DNA of 64,000 nt, taken from JADLGH01 sp964586675. Lineage in GTDB: Bacteria > Desulfobacterota_D > UBA1144 > Nemesobacterales > UBA2774. Below, in pieces: positions 43,655 to 52,529 of the stretch. The DNA lies in the NCBI GenBank assembly GCA_964586675.1, contig CAZPHQ010000015.1, positions 1 to 64,000 of the forward strand, read 5' to 3'. A program made the translations under genes and the position numbers. The notes below the pieces were generated by a model, which had not been told where the DNA came from, searched no databases, and was given only the letters and a program-made list of their open reading frames with translations. The first letter of the stretch is position 1, and every line of letters starts with the position of its first letter.

Positions 43655-43767
43655 TTACTGCCTCCTGTTTATGTGAAATACGTTGATTTGTTGAAATAGA
43701 CCCCTGTCTATTAATAGTAAATTAACATTTAAATGTGAGGTCGGCAAGTATGGCCGCTTCCCTGAAA

Positions 43768-43802
43768 GCAAAAAAGGCGGCTTTGTCAGCCGCCTTTTTT
43801 GC
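43768..43802. terminator. Bidirectional intrinsic terminator
   Basis: A perfect 15-bp stem with loop TTGTC: arm GCAAAAAAGGCGGCT (43768-43782) and its complement (43788-43802). Six A on one side and six T on the other make it a terminator in both directions. On the minus strand it ends the dnaK transcript, 44 nt after its stop. Confidence 0.9.
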
Positions 43803-43845
43803 GTAATACACTATCTTTTATCCCGGGATCCGGGGGTTTCTTTTC

Positions 43846-45789
43846 CTACTTTTCGGTGAACTCGGCGTCTATGACATCGTCGCCGTCGTCCTTCGGACGC
43901 TCGTCCTGGCCGCCCTGCTCGGGCTCGGAAGCGCTCGGCTCCGCGCCGTCGCCGCCCGGCTGCTGCTGGGCGCCGCCGCTGTCGGCCTGCTTGTACATCA
44001 GCTCGGCCAGCTTGTGAGAGGCCTTGGTTATCTTGTCCGTAGCAGAGGCTATGGCGTCGGCATCGTTGCCCTTTATCGCGCTCCGCCCCTCTTCCAGCGC
44101 CTCTTCGAGCTCCTTCTTGTCGGACTCCGAAAGCTTGCTCTCGAATTCCTTAAAGCTCTTTTCCGTCCTGTAGATAAGCTCATCGAGCCTGTTACGGTTC
44201 TCGACAAGCTCGTGGCGCTTCTTGTCGTCCTCGGCTTTCTCCTCGGCGTCGCGTACCATCCTGTCGACCTCGTCCTTGGCGAGTCCGCTCGAGGCCTCGA
44301 CCCTGACCTTCTGCTCCTTACCGGAAGCGAGGTCCTTGGCCGAAACGTGCAGTATGCCGTCGGCGTCCGTGTCGAACGTAACCTCGATCTGCGGGACGCC
44401 CCTCGATGCCGGCGGGAGGCCGTCGAGTATGAATCTCGCTAGCGTCCTGTTGTCGCCCGCCATCTGCCTCTCGCCCTGAAGGACGTGTATCTCGACGGAC
44501 GTCTGGTTGTCTTCGGCTGTCGTGAACACCTGGCTCTTCTTCGTCGGGATGGTGGTGTTCCTCTCGATTATCTTCGTCATGACTCCGCCCAGGGTCTCGA
44601 TGCCGAGCGAGAGCGGGGTGACGTCTAGAAGAAGAACGTCCCTGACCTCTCCGCCGAGAACGGCGCCCTGTATCGCCGCGCCCATGGCGACGACCTCGTC
44701 CGGGTTGATGCCCTTGTGGGGCTCCCTTCCGAAAAAGTCCGTAACCACCTTCTGAACGAGCGGTATCCTTATCGAGCCGCCGACGAGTATAACCTCGTTG
44801 ATGTCCGAAGCCTTCAGGCCCGCGTCCTTGAGCGCTTGTTTGCAGGGCTCGAGCGTTCCCTTGACCTTGTCTTCTATGAGCTGCTCGAACTTGGCGCGCG
44901 TTATCTTCATCACGAGGTGCTTCGGCCCCGTCGCGTCGGCCGTTATGAACGGCAGGTTAACTTCCGTTTCGAGTGTATTGGAAAGCTCTATCTTCGCCTT
45001 TTCGGATTCCTGCCTCAGCCTCTGGAGCGCCATCTTGTCGTTCCCGAGGTCTATGCCGGAGTCCTTCTTGAACTCGGCGATTATGTATTCCATGAGTATC
45101 CTGTCGAAGTCGTCGCCGCCGAGGTGGGTGTCGCCGTTCGTTGACTTGACCTCTATGACGTTGTCTCCGACCTCCAGTATCGAGATGTCGAACGTGCCGC
45201 CGCCGAGGTCGTAAACGGCTATCGTGCCCTCGTTCTTCTTGTCGAACCCGTAGGAAAGCGCCGCGGCCGTCGGCTCGTTTATGATTCGCTTCACTTCGAG
45301 CCCCGCTATCTTGCCTGCGTCTTTCGTCGCCTGCCTCTGGCTGTCGTTAAAGTAGGCGGGCACTGTTATAACCGCTTCCTTCACTTCCGTTCCGAGATAA
45401 TCCTCGGCCGCTTTCTTGAGTTTCATGAGGACGTGAGAGGATATCTGGGGCGGGGAATACTGCTTGCCCATCACCTCGACCCACGCGTCGCCGTTCTTGG
45501 CTTTTACAACCTTATAAGGGAGCCTCTTCGCTTCGTCCTGGACTTCGTCGTAGCGCCGCCCCATGAGCCTCTTCACGGAGAAGATCGTGTTCTCGGGGTT
45601 GACGACTGCCTGCCTCTTGGCCGGCCCGCCGACGAGTATCTCGCCGTCCTTCGTGAAGGCGACGACCGAAGGGGTGGTGCGCCCTCCTTCCTCGTTGATG
45701 ATAACCTTGGGCTCGCCGCCCTCGACTATCGCCACGACGGAGTTCGTCGTTCCGAGGTCGATACCTATAATTTTTCCGCCTGTTGCCAT
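43846..45789 (-). CDS. dnaK: Chaperone protein DnaK
   Basis: 647 aa canonical Hsp70. GIDLGTTNSVVAIVEGG, YDLGGGTFDISIL and GGSIRIPLVQ form the ATPase; QTSVEIHVLQGERQ and SAKDLASGKEQ the substrate domain. The C-terminal tail is Gly/Pro/acid-rich and ends DDVIDAEFTEK, the usual bacterial DnaK ending. It follows an rpoH-like gene by 56 nt and is probably co-transcribed with it, unlike the second Hsp70 in the grpE-dnaJ operon. Confidence 0.96.
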   Translation of the reverse strand: MATGGKIIGIDLGTTNSVVAIVEGGEPKVIINEEGGRTTPSVVAFTKDGEILVGGPAKRQAVVNPENTIFSVKRLMGRRYDEVQDEAKRLPYKVVKAKNGDAWVEVMGKQYSPPQISSHVLMKLKKAAEDYLGTEVKEAVITVPAYFNDSQRQATKDAGKIAGLEVKRIINEPTAAALSYGFDKKNEGTIAVYDLGGGTFDISILEVGDNVIEVKSTNGDTHLGGDDFDRILMEYIIAEFKKDSGIDLGNDKMALQRLRQESEKAKIELSNTLETEVNLPFITADATGPKHLVMKITRAKFEQLIEDKVKGTLEPCKQALKDAGLKASDINEVILVGGSIRIPLVQKVVTDFFGREPHKGINPDEVVAMGAAIQGAVLGGEVRDVLLLDVTPLSLGIETLGGVMTKIIERNTTIPTKKSQVFTTAEDNQTSVEIHVLQGERQMAGDNRTLARFILDGLPPASRGVPQIEVTFDTDADGILHVSAKDLASGKEQKVRVEASSGLAKDEVDRMVRDAEEKAEDDKKRHELVENRNRLDELIYRTEKSFKEFESKLSESDKKELEEALEEGRSAIKGNDADAIASATDKITKASHKLAELMYKQADSGGAQQQPGGDGAEPSASEPEQGGQDERPKDDGDDVIDAEFTEK

Positions 45790-45848
45790 AATCTTAACTA
45801 CCTCCTGTGCTTTTTATGTTCGTTTCAGTCGGCGTGGACGTGCCCCGC

Positions 45849-46700
45849 TTACCCTGCATCTATGGAGCTTTCGACCTCGCCCTTCAGTTTTCTCAGAGCC
45901 TGAACCTCTATCTGGCGCACCCTTTCCTTGGATATGCCGAGCTCGTCGCCGAGCTCGCGGAGCTTGCCCTGCGGGCTCGAAAGATACCTGCTTTCTATAA
46001 CCCGCTTTTCCCTCGGCGAAAGCTTCGTCAACCCCTCTTCAAGCCCTCTCTGGGCAAGGGTGCTCGTCTCGACGCCCTCAAGAACCTCTTCCTGCGACGG
46101 GCTGTCCACGGCCAGCGTGTCGATATACGTTACCGAGTTGTCTTCGGTGACGGTGGAGTCGAGCGAAAAGTCCCGCGCCGCCGTCCGGAGCTCCATGTCG
46201 AGGACATCCTTCTCCCTGACGCCGAAGAGCTTCGCGACCTTGCCCGCGTCCTCTTCGGAAAGGGTTCCGCCGTCGAGACGAAGCTCCCTCTTGGCCCTTC
46301 CTATCTTGTGGAAGAGCTTCCTTTCGGCCTGGGTGGTGCCTATCTTCACCTGGCTCCAGAATTTCATGATGTGGTTCTGTATGCCCGCACGTATCCACCA
46401 CACCGCGTAGGATATGAGCCTGTAGCCCTTGTACGGGTTGAATTTCTTTACGGCTTTCATGAGCCCGAGGGTGCCTTCCTGAACAAGGTCCGTCAGCGGG
46501 AATCCATAAGAGGCGTATTCCGACGCTATCTTGACGACGAATCTCAGGTTAGACACAACGAGCTGGTTCGCAGCTTCGAGGTCCTTGTCTTCGTAGTACC
46601 TCACGGCAAGGGCATACTCCTCGTCCCTGCTCAGAACCGGGTATTTCTCTATTTCCTTGAGAAATACTCCCATCGGTTCCCTGACTGCTATCGCATTCAT
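45849..46700 (-). CDS. rpoH: RNA polymerase sigma factor RpoH (sigma-32 family)
   Basis: 283 aa. Region 2 has NLRFVVKIASEYASYGFPLTDL and YAVWWIRAGIQNHIM; the segment after it, TTQAERKLFHKIGRAK, is the RpoH box region. Region 4 has ELGDELGISKERVRQIEVQA. It lacks the long N-terminus of RpoD, so it is an alternative sigma factor of the heat-shock group. The position just upstream of dnaK fits. GGAGGT lies before the start. Whether it is titrated by DnaK as in E. coli is unknown. Confidence 0.92.
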   Translation of the reverse strand: MNAIAVREPMGVFLKEIEKYPVLSRDEEYALAVRYYEDKDLEAANQLVVSNLRFVVKIASEYASYGFPLTDLVQEGTLGLMKAVKKFNPYKGYRLISYAVWWIRAGIQNHIMKFWSQVKIGTTQAERKLFHKIGRAKRELRLDGGTLSEEDAGKVAKLFGVREKDVLDMELRTAARDFSLDSTVTEDNSVTYIDTLAVDSPSQEEVLEGVETSTLAQRGLEEGLTKLSPREKRVIESRYLSSPQGKLRELGDELGISKERVRQIEVQALRKLKGEVESSIDAG

Positions 46701-46857
46701 CTATTTACATACCTCCTTTTGCAAAACTAATCATCATCCGGGAATTGTCAAGGGGGCGGAGGCATTATTATAGATGTGGGTATTTTCTTTGTTTTCAGGC
46801 GGTTAGGGTTCTAATGCTGACGTGTTTCTTCCGATTTGGGCGGGTAAAGCCCCAAAA

Positions 46858-46886
46858 GGCCCGCTTTTTCAGGCAAAACGCGGGCC
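46858..46886 (-). terminator. Terminator of the sdh-sucC operon
   Basis: Minus-strand stem GGCCCGC (46886-46880 and 46864-46858), 7 bp, with a 15-nt loop, followed by TTTT. It starts 18 nt after the sucC stop codon. The short U-tract makes it a moderate candidate. Confidence 0.5.
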
Positions 46887-46903
46887 GAAGGCTTCGTTTA
46901 CCA

Positions 46904-48067
46904 TCAGGCGCCGGCCGCTTTCACAACCTTGGCCGCGGCTTCCCGCATATCGGCGCCGGTTATGATGTTGAGGCCGGATTCGGAGAGCATCTTCCTTCCG
47001 AGCTCGACGTTGGTCCCTTCGAGCCTTACAACCAGGGGCACCTGGAGCCCGACTTCCTTCGCCGCGGCTATTATGCCCTGGGCTATGGTGTCGCACTTCA
47101 TGATGCCGCCGAATATGTTCACGAATATAGCCTTGACGTTGGGGTCGCTGAGGATCATCTTGAAGGCCTGCGTTACCTGCTCGGTGCTGGCGCCGCCGCC
47201 CACGTCGAGGAAGTTGGCCGGCTCCCCGCCGTGGTGCTTTATGATGTCCATCGTCGCCATCGCGAGGCCCGCGCCGTTAACGAGGCAGCCTATGTTGCCG
47301 TCGAGCTTCACATAGCTTATGCCCCACTTCTTGGCTTCGAGCTCGGTCGGGTCTTCCTCGTCCGGGTCGTGGTACTTTTCGATGTCGGGGTGCCTGAAAA
47401 GGGCGTTGTCGTCGAAGTTCATCTTCGCGTCGAGCGCTATGAGGTCGCCCGACTTGGTGAGTATCAGCGGGTTGATCTCCGCGAGGGAGCAGTCCTTGTC
47501 CGTGAAGAGCTGGTAGAGGGCCGAAACAAATTTCACGGCCTTCCCGACGCTCTTTCCTTCGAGCCCGAGGAAGTATGCTATTTTTCTGCACTGAAAGGGC
47601 TGAAGTCCTACTACCGGGTCTATGTATTCCTTTAAAATCTTTTCGGGATGGTTGCGGGCGATTTCCTCGATCTCGACGCCGCCCTCGCGGCTGGCCATTA
47701 TCACGATCTCTTCCTTCGCCCTGTCTATTACCATTCCGAGGTAAAACTCTTTATCTATGTCCGAAGCCTCTTCCACGAGGACTTTCTTCACCAGCTTGCC
47801 GTCGGGACCAGTCTGGTGGGTTACGAGTATCATTCCTATTATTTCGGAGGCTATCTCCTTCACCTGGTCGAGAATGCTGGCGAGCTTTACGCCGCCGCCC
47901 TTGCCCCTTCCGCCGGCGTGAATCTGCGCCTTAATAACAAACTTTCCGGAGTTTAAATCCTGCGCTATCTGGTGCGCTTCGTCTTCATTGAACGCGACCT
48001 TTCCGGTCGGAGTCGCCGCGCCGTACTGGGATAACAGCTCTTTTGCCTGATACTCGTGTATGTTCAC
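46904..48067 (-). CDS. sucC: Succinate-CoA ligase, beta subunit
   Basis: 387 aa. MNIHEYQAKELLSQYG, the ATP-grasp region KAQIHAGGRGKGGGVKLA and the C-terminal FVNIFGGIMKCDTIAQGI are family hallmarks. The enzyme converts succinyl-CoA to succinate with NTP formation. The alpha subunit SucD, which normally follows at once, is not here: a terminator-like hairpin and then rpoH follow. sucD must be elsewhere. It is the last gene of the Sdh operon. Confidence 0.95.
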   Translation of the reverse strand: MNIHEYQAKELLSQYGAATPTGKVAFNEDEAHQIAQDLNSGKFVIKAQIHAGGRGKGGGVKLASILDQVKEIASEIIGMILVTHQTGPDGKLVKKVLVEEASDIDKEFYLGMVIDRAKEEIVIMASREGGVEIEEIARNHPEKILKEYIDPVVGLQPFQCRKIAYFLGLEGKSVGKAVKFVSALYQLFTDKDCSLAEINPLILTKSGDLIALDAKMNFDDNALFRHPDIEKYHDPDEEDPTELEAKKWGISYVKLDGNIGCLVNGAGLAMATMDIIKHHGGEPANFLDVGGGASTEQVTQAFKMILSDPNVKAIFVNIFGGIMKCDTIAQGIIAAAKEVGLQVPLVVRLEGTNVELGRKMLSESGLNIITGADMREAAAKVVKAAGA

Positions 48068-48101
48068 TTCTTAAATCCTCCTTGAAATACGGCTTCGCCT
48101 C

Positions 48102-48842
48102 TTACTGCTTCGAGCTGCCCCTGAACTTGTTAATGAGCCACTGGAGCGGGTCGAAGTAGGTGTCGGCCACCCTCTCCTTTAAAGGGATGATCGCGTTGTC
48201 GGTGATGTGTATGTGCTCGGGGCAGACTTCCGTACAGCACTTGGTGATGTTGCAGTACCCGAGCCCGGCGTCGGCCCTCAGGAACGGTTTCCTGTCGTCG
48301 GTGTCGAGCGGGTGCATTTCGAGCTCGGCTATCTTGATGAGCATTCGAGGGCCCGCGAACTCGTTTTTCTCGTTGTGGTTTCTGAGAATGTGGCAGACGT
48401 TCTGGCAGAGGAAGCATTCTATACACTTCCTGAACTCCTGGCTCCTCTCGACGTCCTCCTGATACATGACCCACTTCGTATCTTTTGCGGGCTTGAATGG
48501 CGGTATGGTCTTCCTGACCTTATAGTTCCAGGAAACGTCGGTGACGAGGTCTTTTATAATCGGGAAGCTCTTTATGGGGTATACGGTTACGGGCTTGTCG
48601 AGCGGAAGCGAGTCCATTCTGGTCTTGCAGGTGAGCTTCGGCATGCCGTTTATCTCTGCGCTGCACGAGCCGCACTTGGCCGCCTTGCAGTTCCACCTCA
48701 CCGCGAGGTCGCCGTCGTAGTTGGCCTGTATGAAGTGTATGGCGTCGAGGACGACCATCCCCTCTTCAACGGGTACATCGTATTCCTTTTCCCCGCCGCC
48801 GCTTGAGTCCCCGCGGTATACCCTCATCTTGGCTGTGGCCAT
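48102..48842 (-). CDS. sdhB: Succinate dehydrogenase iron-sulfur subunit
   Basis: 246 aa. The [2Fe-2S] ligands are Cys52, Cys57, Cys60 and Cys72; the second set is Cys140, Cys143, Cys146, Cys150 with Cys197, Cys202/203 and Cys207 for the [4Fe-4S] and [3Fe-4S] or additional cluster. The extra cysteine (CC at 202-203) is unusual and may be coordination or coincidence. It starts one base after the sdhA stop, in the usual Sdh1 order anchor-A-B. Confidence 0.95.
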   Translation of the reverse strand: MATAKMRVYRGDSSGGGEKEYDVPVEEGMVVLDAIHFIQANYDGDLAVRWNCKAAKCGSCSAEINGMPKLTCKTRMDSLPLDKPVTVYPIKSFPIIKDLVTDVSWNYKVRKTIPPFKPAKDTKWVMYQEDVERSQEFRKCIECFLCQNVCHILRNHNEKNEFAGPRMLIKIAELEMHPLDTDDRKPFLRADAGLGYCNITKCCTEVCPEHIHITDNAIIPLKERVADTYFDPLQWLINKFRGSSKQ

Positions 48843-48843
48843 C

Positions 48844-50571
48844 TTATTTGTAACCTCCGTCGACTATTTTCCTTAGCTCCTCCGGCATCTGCGGAAGTGG
48901 AGACGTGCCCAGATGCATTTCTCCGTTGCTGTTTTGCGAAATTACCGAGTTCACCTTGCCCCAGACCTCGTCGTTATACTTGGGGAAATCCACCCTGCTG
49001 TGGGCACCCCTGCTCTCTTCCCTCTGAAGCGCGCACTTCGCGATGGCTTCCGAGGCGATGAGCATGGACTTCAAGTCCTTACAGAGATGCCAGCCCGGGT
49101 TGAACATGCGCGAACCCTCAATCTTGAGGTCGGAAGCCCTTTCCTTAAGCACCTGGAGCTCGTCGAGCCCTTCCTGAAGCTTTTCCTTCGTGCGGAAAAC
49201 GCCGACGAACTTGCCCATCGCTTCCTGGAGGTCCTGGTGTATGGTGTAGGGATTTTCGCCCTCGGTGCTCTCGAACGGCTTCAGCATCTCCTCCGCCGCG
49301 AGCTCGAGGTCTTTGTCGTCTATCTTAAGAGTGTTGTCCTTGAGTTCGTTCGCGTACTGCGCCGCGCCCATGCCGGCCCTCATGCCGAAAACGAGAAGGT
49401 CCGAGAGCGAGTTCCCGCCGAGCCTGTTCGCGCCGTGCATGCCGCCCGCTACCTCTCCCGCGGCGAAGAGCCCGGGAACAGTCGTGCCTGCCGTGTCGGC
49501 GTCCACCCTGACGCCGCCCATTATGTAATGCGTCGTCGGAAAGACTTCCATCGGCTCTTTAGTGATGTCTATGAGCGCGAACTCCATGAACTGGTGATAC
49601 ATGCTCGGGAGCTTCTTCTTGACGTATTCTGCTCCCCTGTGCGCGATGTTGAGGAAAGCGCCGCCGTGGGGCGAGCCCCTTCCTTCCATGACCTCGGTGT
49701 AAATGGACCTCGCGACGACGTCCCTCGTCGAGAGCTCCATCCTCTCGGGGTCGTACTTTTCCATGAACCTCTCGCCGTTACGGTTGGTGAGGATGCCGCC
49801 CTCTCCGCGCACGGCTTCGGTTACGAGAATTCCTCTAACGCTCGGGGGCCATACCATGCCCGTCGGGTGGAACTGCACGAACTCCATGTCTATGAGCTCG
49901 GCCCCGGCTTCATAAGCCAGCGCCTGACCGTCGCCCGTGTACTCCCAGGAGTTCGAGGTTACCTTGTAAGACTTTCCTATGCCGCCCGTCGCGAGGATTA
50001 TCGCCTTGGTCTTGAAGAGAGCGAACCTTCCGCTCTCCCTCCAGTAGCCGAAGGCGCCGGAAATCCTCTCGCCGTCTTTGAGAAGGTGTGTAATAGTGCA
50101 TTCCATGTATACGTCGATGCCGGAGTGTATGCCCTTATCCTGGAGCGTGCGTATCATCTCGAGGCCGGTGCGGTCGCCGACGTGAGCGAGCCTCTTCCAG
50201 GTGTGTCCGCCGAAGGCGCGCTGCATTATCTTGCCGTCCTTCGTCCTGTCGAAGAGCGCCCCCCAGTGCTCGAGCTCCTTCACCCTGTCTGGAGCTTCCT
50301 GCGCGTGGAGCTGCGCCATGCGCCAGTTGTTGAGCATCTTTCCGCCGTGCATCGTGTCGTGAAAGTGGGTCTTCCAGTTGTCCTGAACATCGACGTTGGC
50401 GAGAGCGGCGGCGACGCCTCCCTCCGCCATGACGGACAGCGCCTATCCGACAAGGCATATGCATACGAGCCCTACCGAAGCCCCCCTTGCCGAAGCCTCG
50501 ATGGCGGCCCTCAGCCCCGCCCCCCCGGCGCCTATGACGATTACGTCATGTGTATGTGTCTCTATCTCCAT
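48844..50571 (-). CDS. sdhA: Succinate dehydrogenase flavoprotein subunit, interrupted by an in-frame TAG
   Basis: The gene should start at the ATG at 50571 (GAGG upstream), giving the FAD fold DVIVIGAGGAGLRAAIEASA. Codon 43 (50445-50443) is TAG, in the same frame as the rest, where relatives have lysine in GKAHTVMAEGG; AAG to TAG is one base. The next residues read ALSVMAEGG, so the histidine that binds FAD covalently in SdhA is leucine (codon 45). The stretch CICLVG before it is also unlike the usual CKSLLG. After this the protein is normal (528 codons from the ATG at 50430) with HFHDTMHGG, GQALAYEAGAE and the catalytic HPTG region. Sequence error, pseudogene or readthrough are all possible; reinitiation at 50430 would give a protein without the nucleotide-binding loop. 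Confidence 0.85.
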
Positions 50572-50582
50572 CTATTGTTACC

Positions 50583-51314
50583 TCATATAATCCTGATATC
50601 TGTGATGACTCCCTTGGCCAGGAGGAAAACGTAGAGGTCCGCGAGAGCGACGCTGAAGAGGCTCACCCAGGCCCAGAACATATGGTGCTCGTTCCACACA
50701 CTGACCTTCCCCCACATCCGGAAGCGCGTCGGACATTTCGAAAACACGTCGAGCTTCCCCCCTACGAGATGGCGGAAGGAATGGCACGAGAGCGAGTACA
50801 TGCTGAGGAGAAAGGCGTTTATGATCAGAACTATAGTGCCTACCCCGATGCCGAACCCGTCCTCGAACTTGAATGCGTGAAGAGCGTCTATCCAGAGGAA
50901 AAGAAGTATTACGCCCGCGGCGTAGAAGAAATAACGGTGTATGTTCTGCAGGATGAAGGGAAATCTCGTCTCCCCGGTGTAGGAGCCCTCCTTGGCGAGC
51001 GGCCTCACCGCGCAGCCCGGGGGGGCCATGAAGAACGACCTGTAATAGGCCTTTCTGTAGTAGTAACAGGTAGCCCTGAATCCGAGCGGCGCCCACAGAA
51101 TCAGAAGGGCCGGGGAAAGCGGCCACCACGAAGCTAAAAGGTACGGGGAGTAGAACGGGGAGAGATAAGGCTCTACAAGGAAATCGGCGTGTGAGAACGC
51201 GCGCCATGTAGAATAAAGACCGAAAACCGACAGAATCGTCGCCGTCACCAGCGGCGCAGCCCACCATGCGTCCTTCCGCATGGTAATCGAGCTTTGAGCA
51301 GTTCCATTCGCCAT
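50583..51314 (-). CDS. Sdh1-type membrane anchor of succinate dehydrogenase
   Basis: 243 aa, about five transmembrane helices. It resembles the anchor encoded before sdhA in the mycobacterial Sdh1 cluster (Rv0249c type), with CYYYRKAYYRSFFMAPPGCAV, a GSYTGETRFPFILQNIHRYFFY motif and conserved histidines (HRYFF, CHSFRH, NEHHMFW) that could bind haem. It is not a classical SdhC/SdhD pair. AGGAGG precedes the ATG. Its stop lies 11 nt before the sdhA ATG. Confidence 0.82.
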   Translation of the reverse strand: MANGTAQSSITMRKDAWWAAPLVTATILSVFGLYSTWRAFSHADFLVEPYLSPFYSPYLLASWWPLSPALLILWAPLGFRATCYYYRKAYYRSFFMAPPGCAVRPLAKEGSYTGETRFPFILQNIHRYFFYAAGVILLFLWIDALHAFKFEDGFGIGVGTIVLIINAFLLSMYSLSCHSFRHLVGGKLDVFSKCPTRFRMWGKVSVWNEHHMFWAWVSLFSVALADLYVFLLAKGVITDIRII

Positions 51315-51399
51315 CTCTGTGCCTCCTAACCTACTTCTAATCTTATTCTTATTGGTTGCACGGGGTCGCCGTCATCGATTCGGGGAAAATCGGTGTGTA

Positions 51400-51428
51400 A
51401 TATTAAATGAATGCCCCGGGCTAGTCAA
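51400..51428 (-). promoter_or_regulatory. Promoter of the sdh-sucC operon
   Basis: Minus-strand TTGACT (51428-51423), 17 bp and TAATAT (51405-51400), in the 148-bp gap after mdh. The start point would be near 51393, giving an about 79-nt 5' UTR before the anchor gene. Confidence 0.5.
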
Positions 51429-51462
51429 GAAAATGCCAGACCGCCCGGGACAGAATTTAGTT

Positions 51463-52404
51463 TCAGGATTTTGCTGTTTTGTCGATGTGGTCACAGAGCT
51501 CTTTCACGTGGCTCGCGGAAATCTTTATTTCTTCCTTTTCCTTATCCGAAAGCGCAACTTCGAATATCTCTTCTATGCCCTTTCTGCCGAGCTTTACGGG
51601 AAGGCCGACGAAGGTATTGTCGACGCCGTATTCGCCTTCTGCGAGAACGCAGCAGGGGAGGATCTTCTTCTTGTCCTTGAGTATCGCCTCGACCATCTCT
51701 ACGGCCGACACAGCCGGCGCGTAGAAGGCGCTCCCGGTCTTTAAGAGTGCTACTATCTCGCCGCCGCCGCCGCGCGTCCTCTTAACTATCTCCTCGAGCC
51801 TGCCTTCGGGGATGAGCTCCGTTACAGGCACGCCCGCGACAGTCGTGCAGCGCGTTAGCGGCACCATGTCGTCGCCGTGTCCGCCCAGAACGAACGCGTG
51901 TATGTTTTCGACGGATACGCCGAGCTCCATTCCGATAAACGACCTGAACCTAGCGGCGTCGAGCACCCCGGCCATACCCATCACGCGCTCCTTCGGGAAT
52001 CCGCTGACTTTGTGCGCCACGTATACCATGGCATCAAGAGGGTTGGTTACAAGTATAAGTATAGCATTTGGCGACTTGGCCGCGACGTTCTTCGTAACCT
52101 CCGTTACGATGGCGGTGTTGGTGGCGATGAGGTCGTCCCTGCTCATTCCGGGCTTTCTCGGTATGCCCGAGGTTATAACGACGACGTCCGAGCCCGCCGT
52201 TTCATCGTAGCCGTTCGTTCCCGTTATGTTCACGTCGTATCCGTAAACCGGGTTCATTTCCATCATGTCGAGCGCCTTGCCCTGCGGCATGCCCTCGACT
52301 ATATCGACGAGGACGACGTCGCCGAGCTCCTGCTGCGCGAGCATCAGCGCGGTCGTTGCGCCCACGTTGCCGGCGCCTATAACTGAAATCTTTGGTCTGC
52401 TCAT
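51463..52404 (-). CDS. mdh: Malate dehydrogenase
   Basis: 313 aa, lactate dehydrogenase-like class. NAD is bound by KISVIGAGNVGATTA; the substrate arginines lie in ITSGIPRKPGMSRDDL (Arg82/Arg88 region) and the catalytic histidine in VLGGHGDDMVPL. IDIVEGMPQGK-like DIVEGMPQGKALDM shows Asp for NAD preference. It lies between icd and the Sdh operon on one strand, 125 bp from icd. Confidence 0.95.
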   Translation of the reverse strand: MSRPKISVIGAGNVGATTALMLAQQELGDVVLVDIVEGMPQGKALDMMEMNPVYGYDVNITGTNGYDETAGSDVVVITSGIPRKPGMSRDDLIATNTAIVTEVTKNVAAKSPNAILILVTNPLDAMVYVAHKVSGFPKERVMGMAGVLDAARFRSFIGMELGVSVENIHAFVLGGHGDDMVPLTRCTTVAGVPVTELIPEGRLEEIVKRTRGGGGEIVALLKTGSAFYAPAVSAVEMVEAILKDKKKILPCCVLAEGEYGVDNTFVGLPVKLGRKGIEEIFEVALSDKEKEEIKISASHVKELCDHIDKTAKS

Positions 52405-52529
52405 TTAACCGCTCCTTACACATTTTATTGTATTTCTGTTTAAGTCGTAATTTTTCGGAATTTTCTGGGTCCCCGGAACCGCCCTGCGGGGGCCAAGGTA
52501 AATCTCCCCCGCCCATGCTTTATAAAACC

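Noticed and set aside
50443..50445. Pyrrolysine or other programmed recoding at the sdhA TAG.
   Set aside because: No PYLIS-like structure or pyl gene is in the window, and the neighbouring residues are also abnormal, which points to error or decay rather than recoding.
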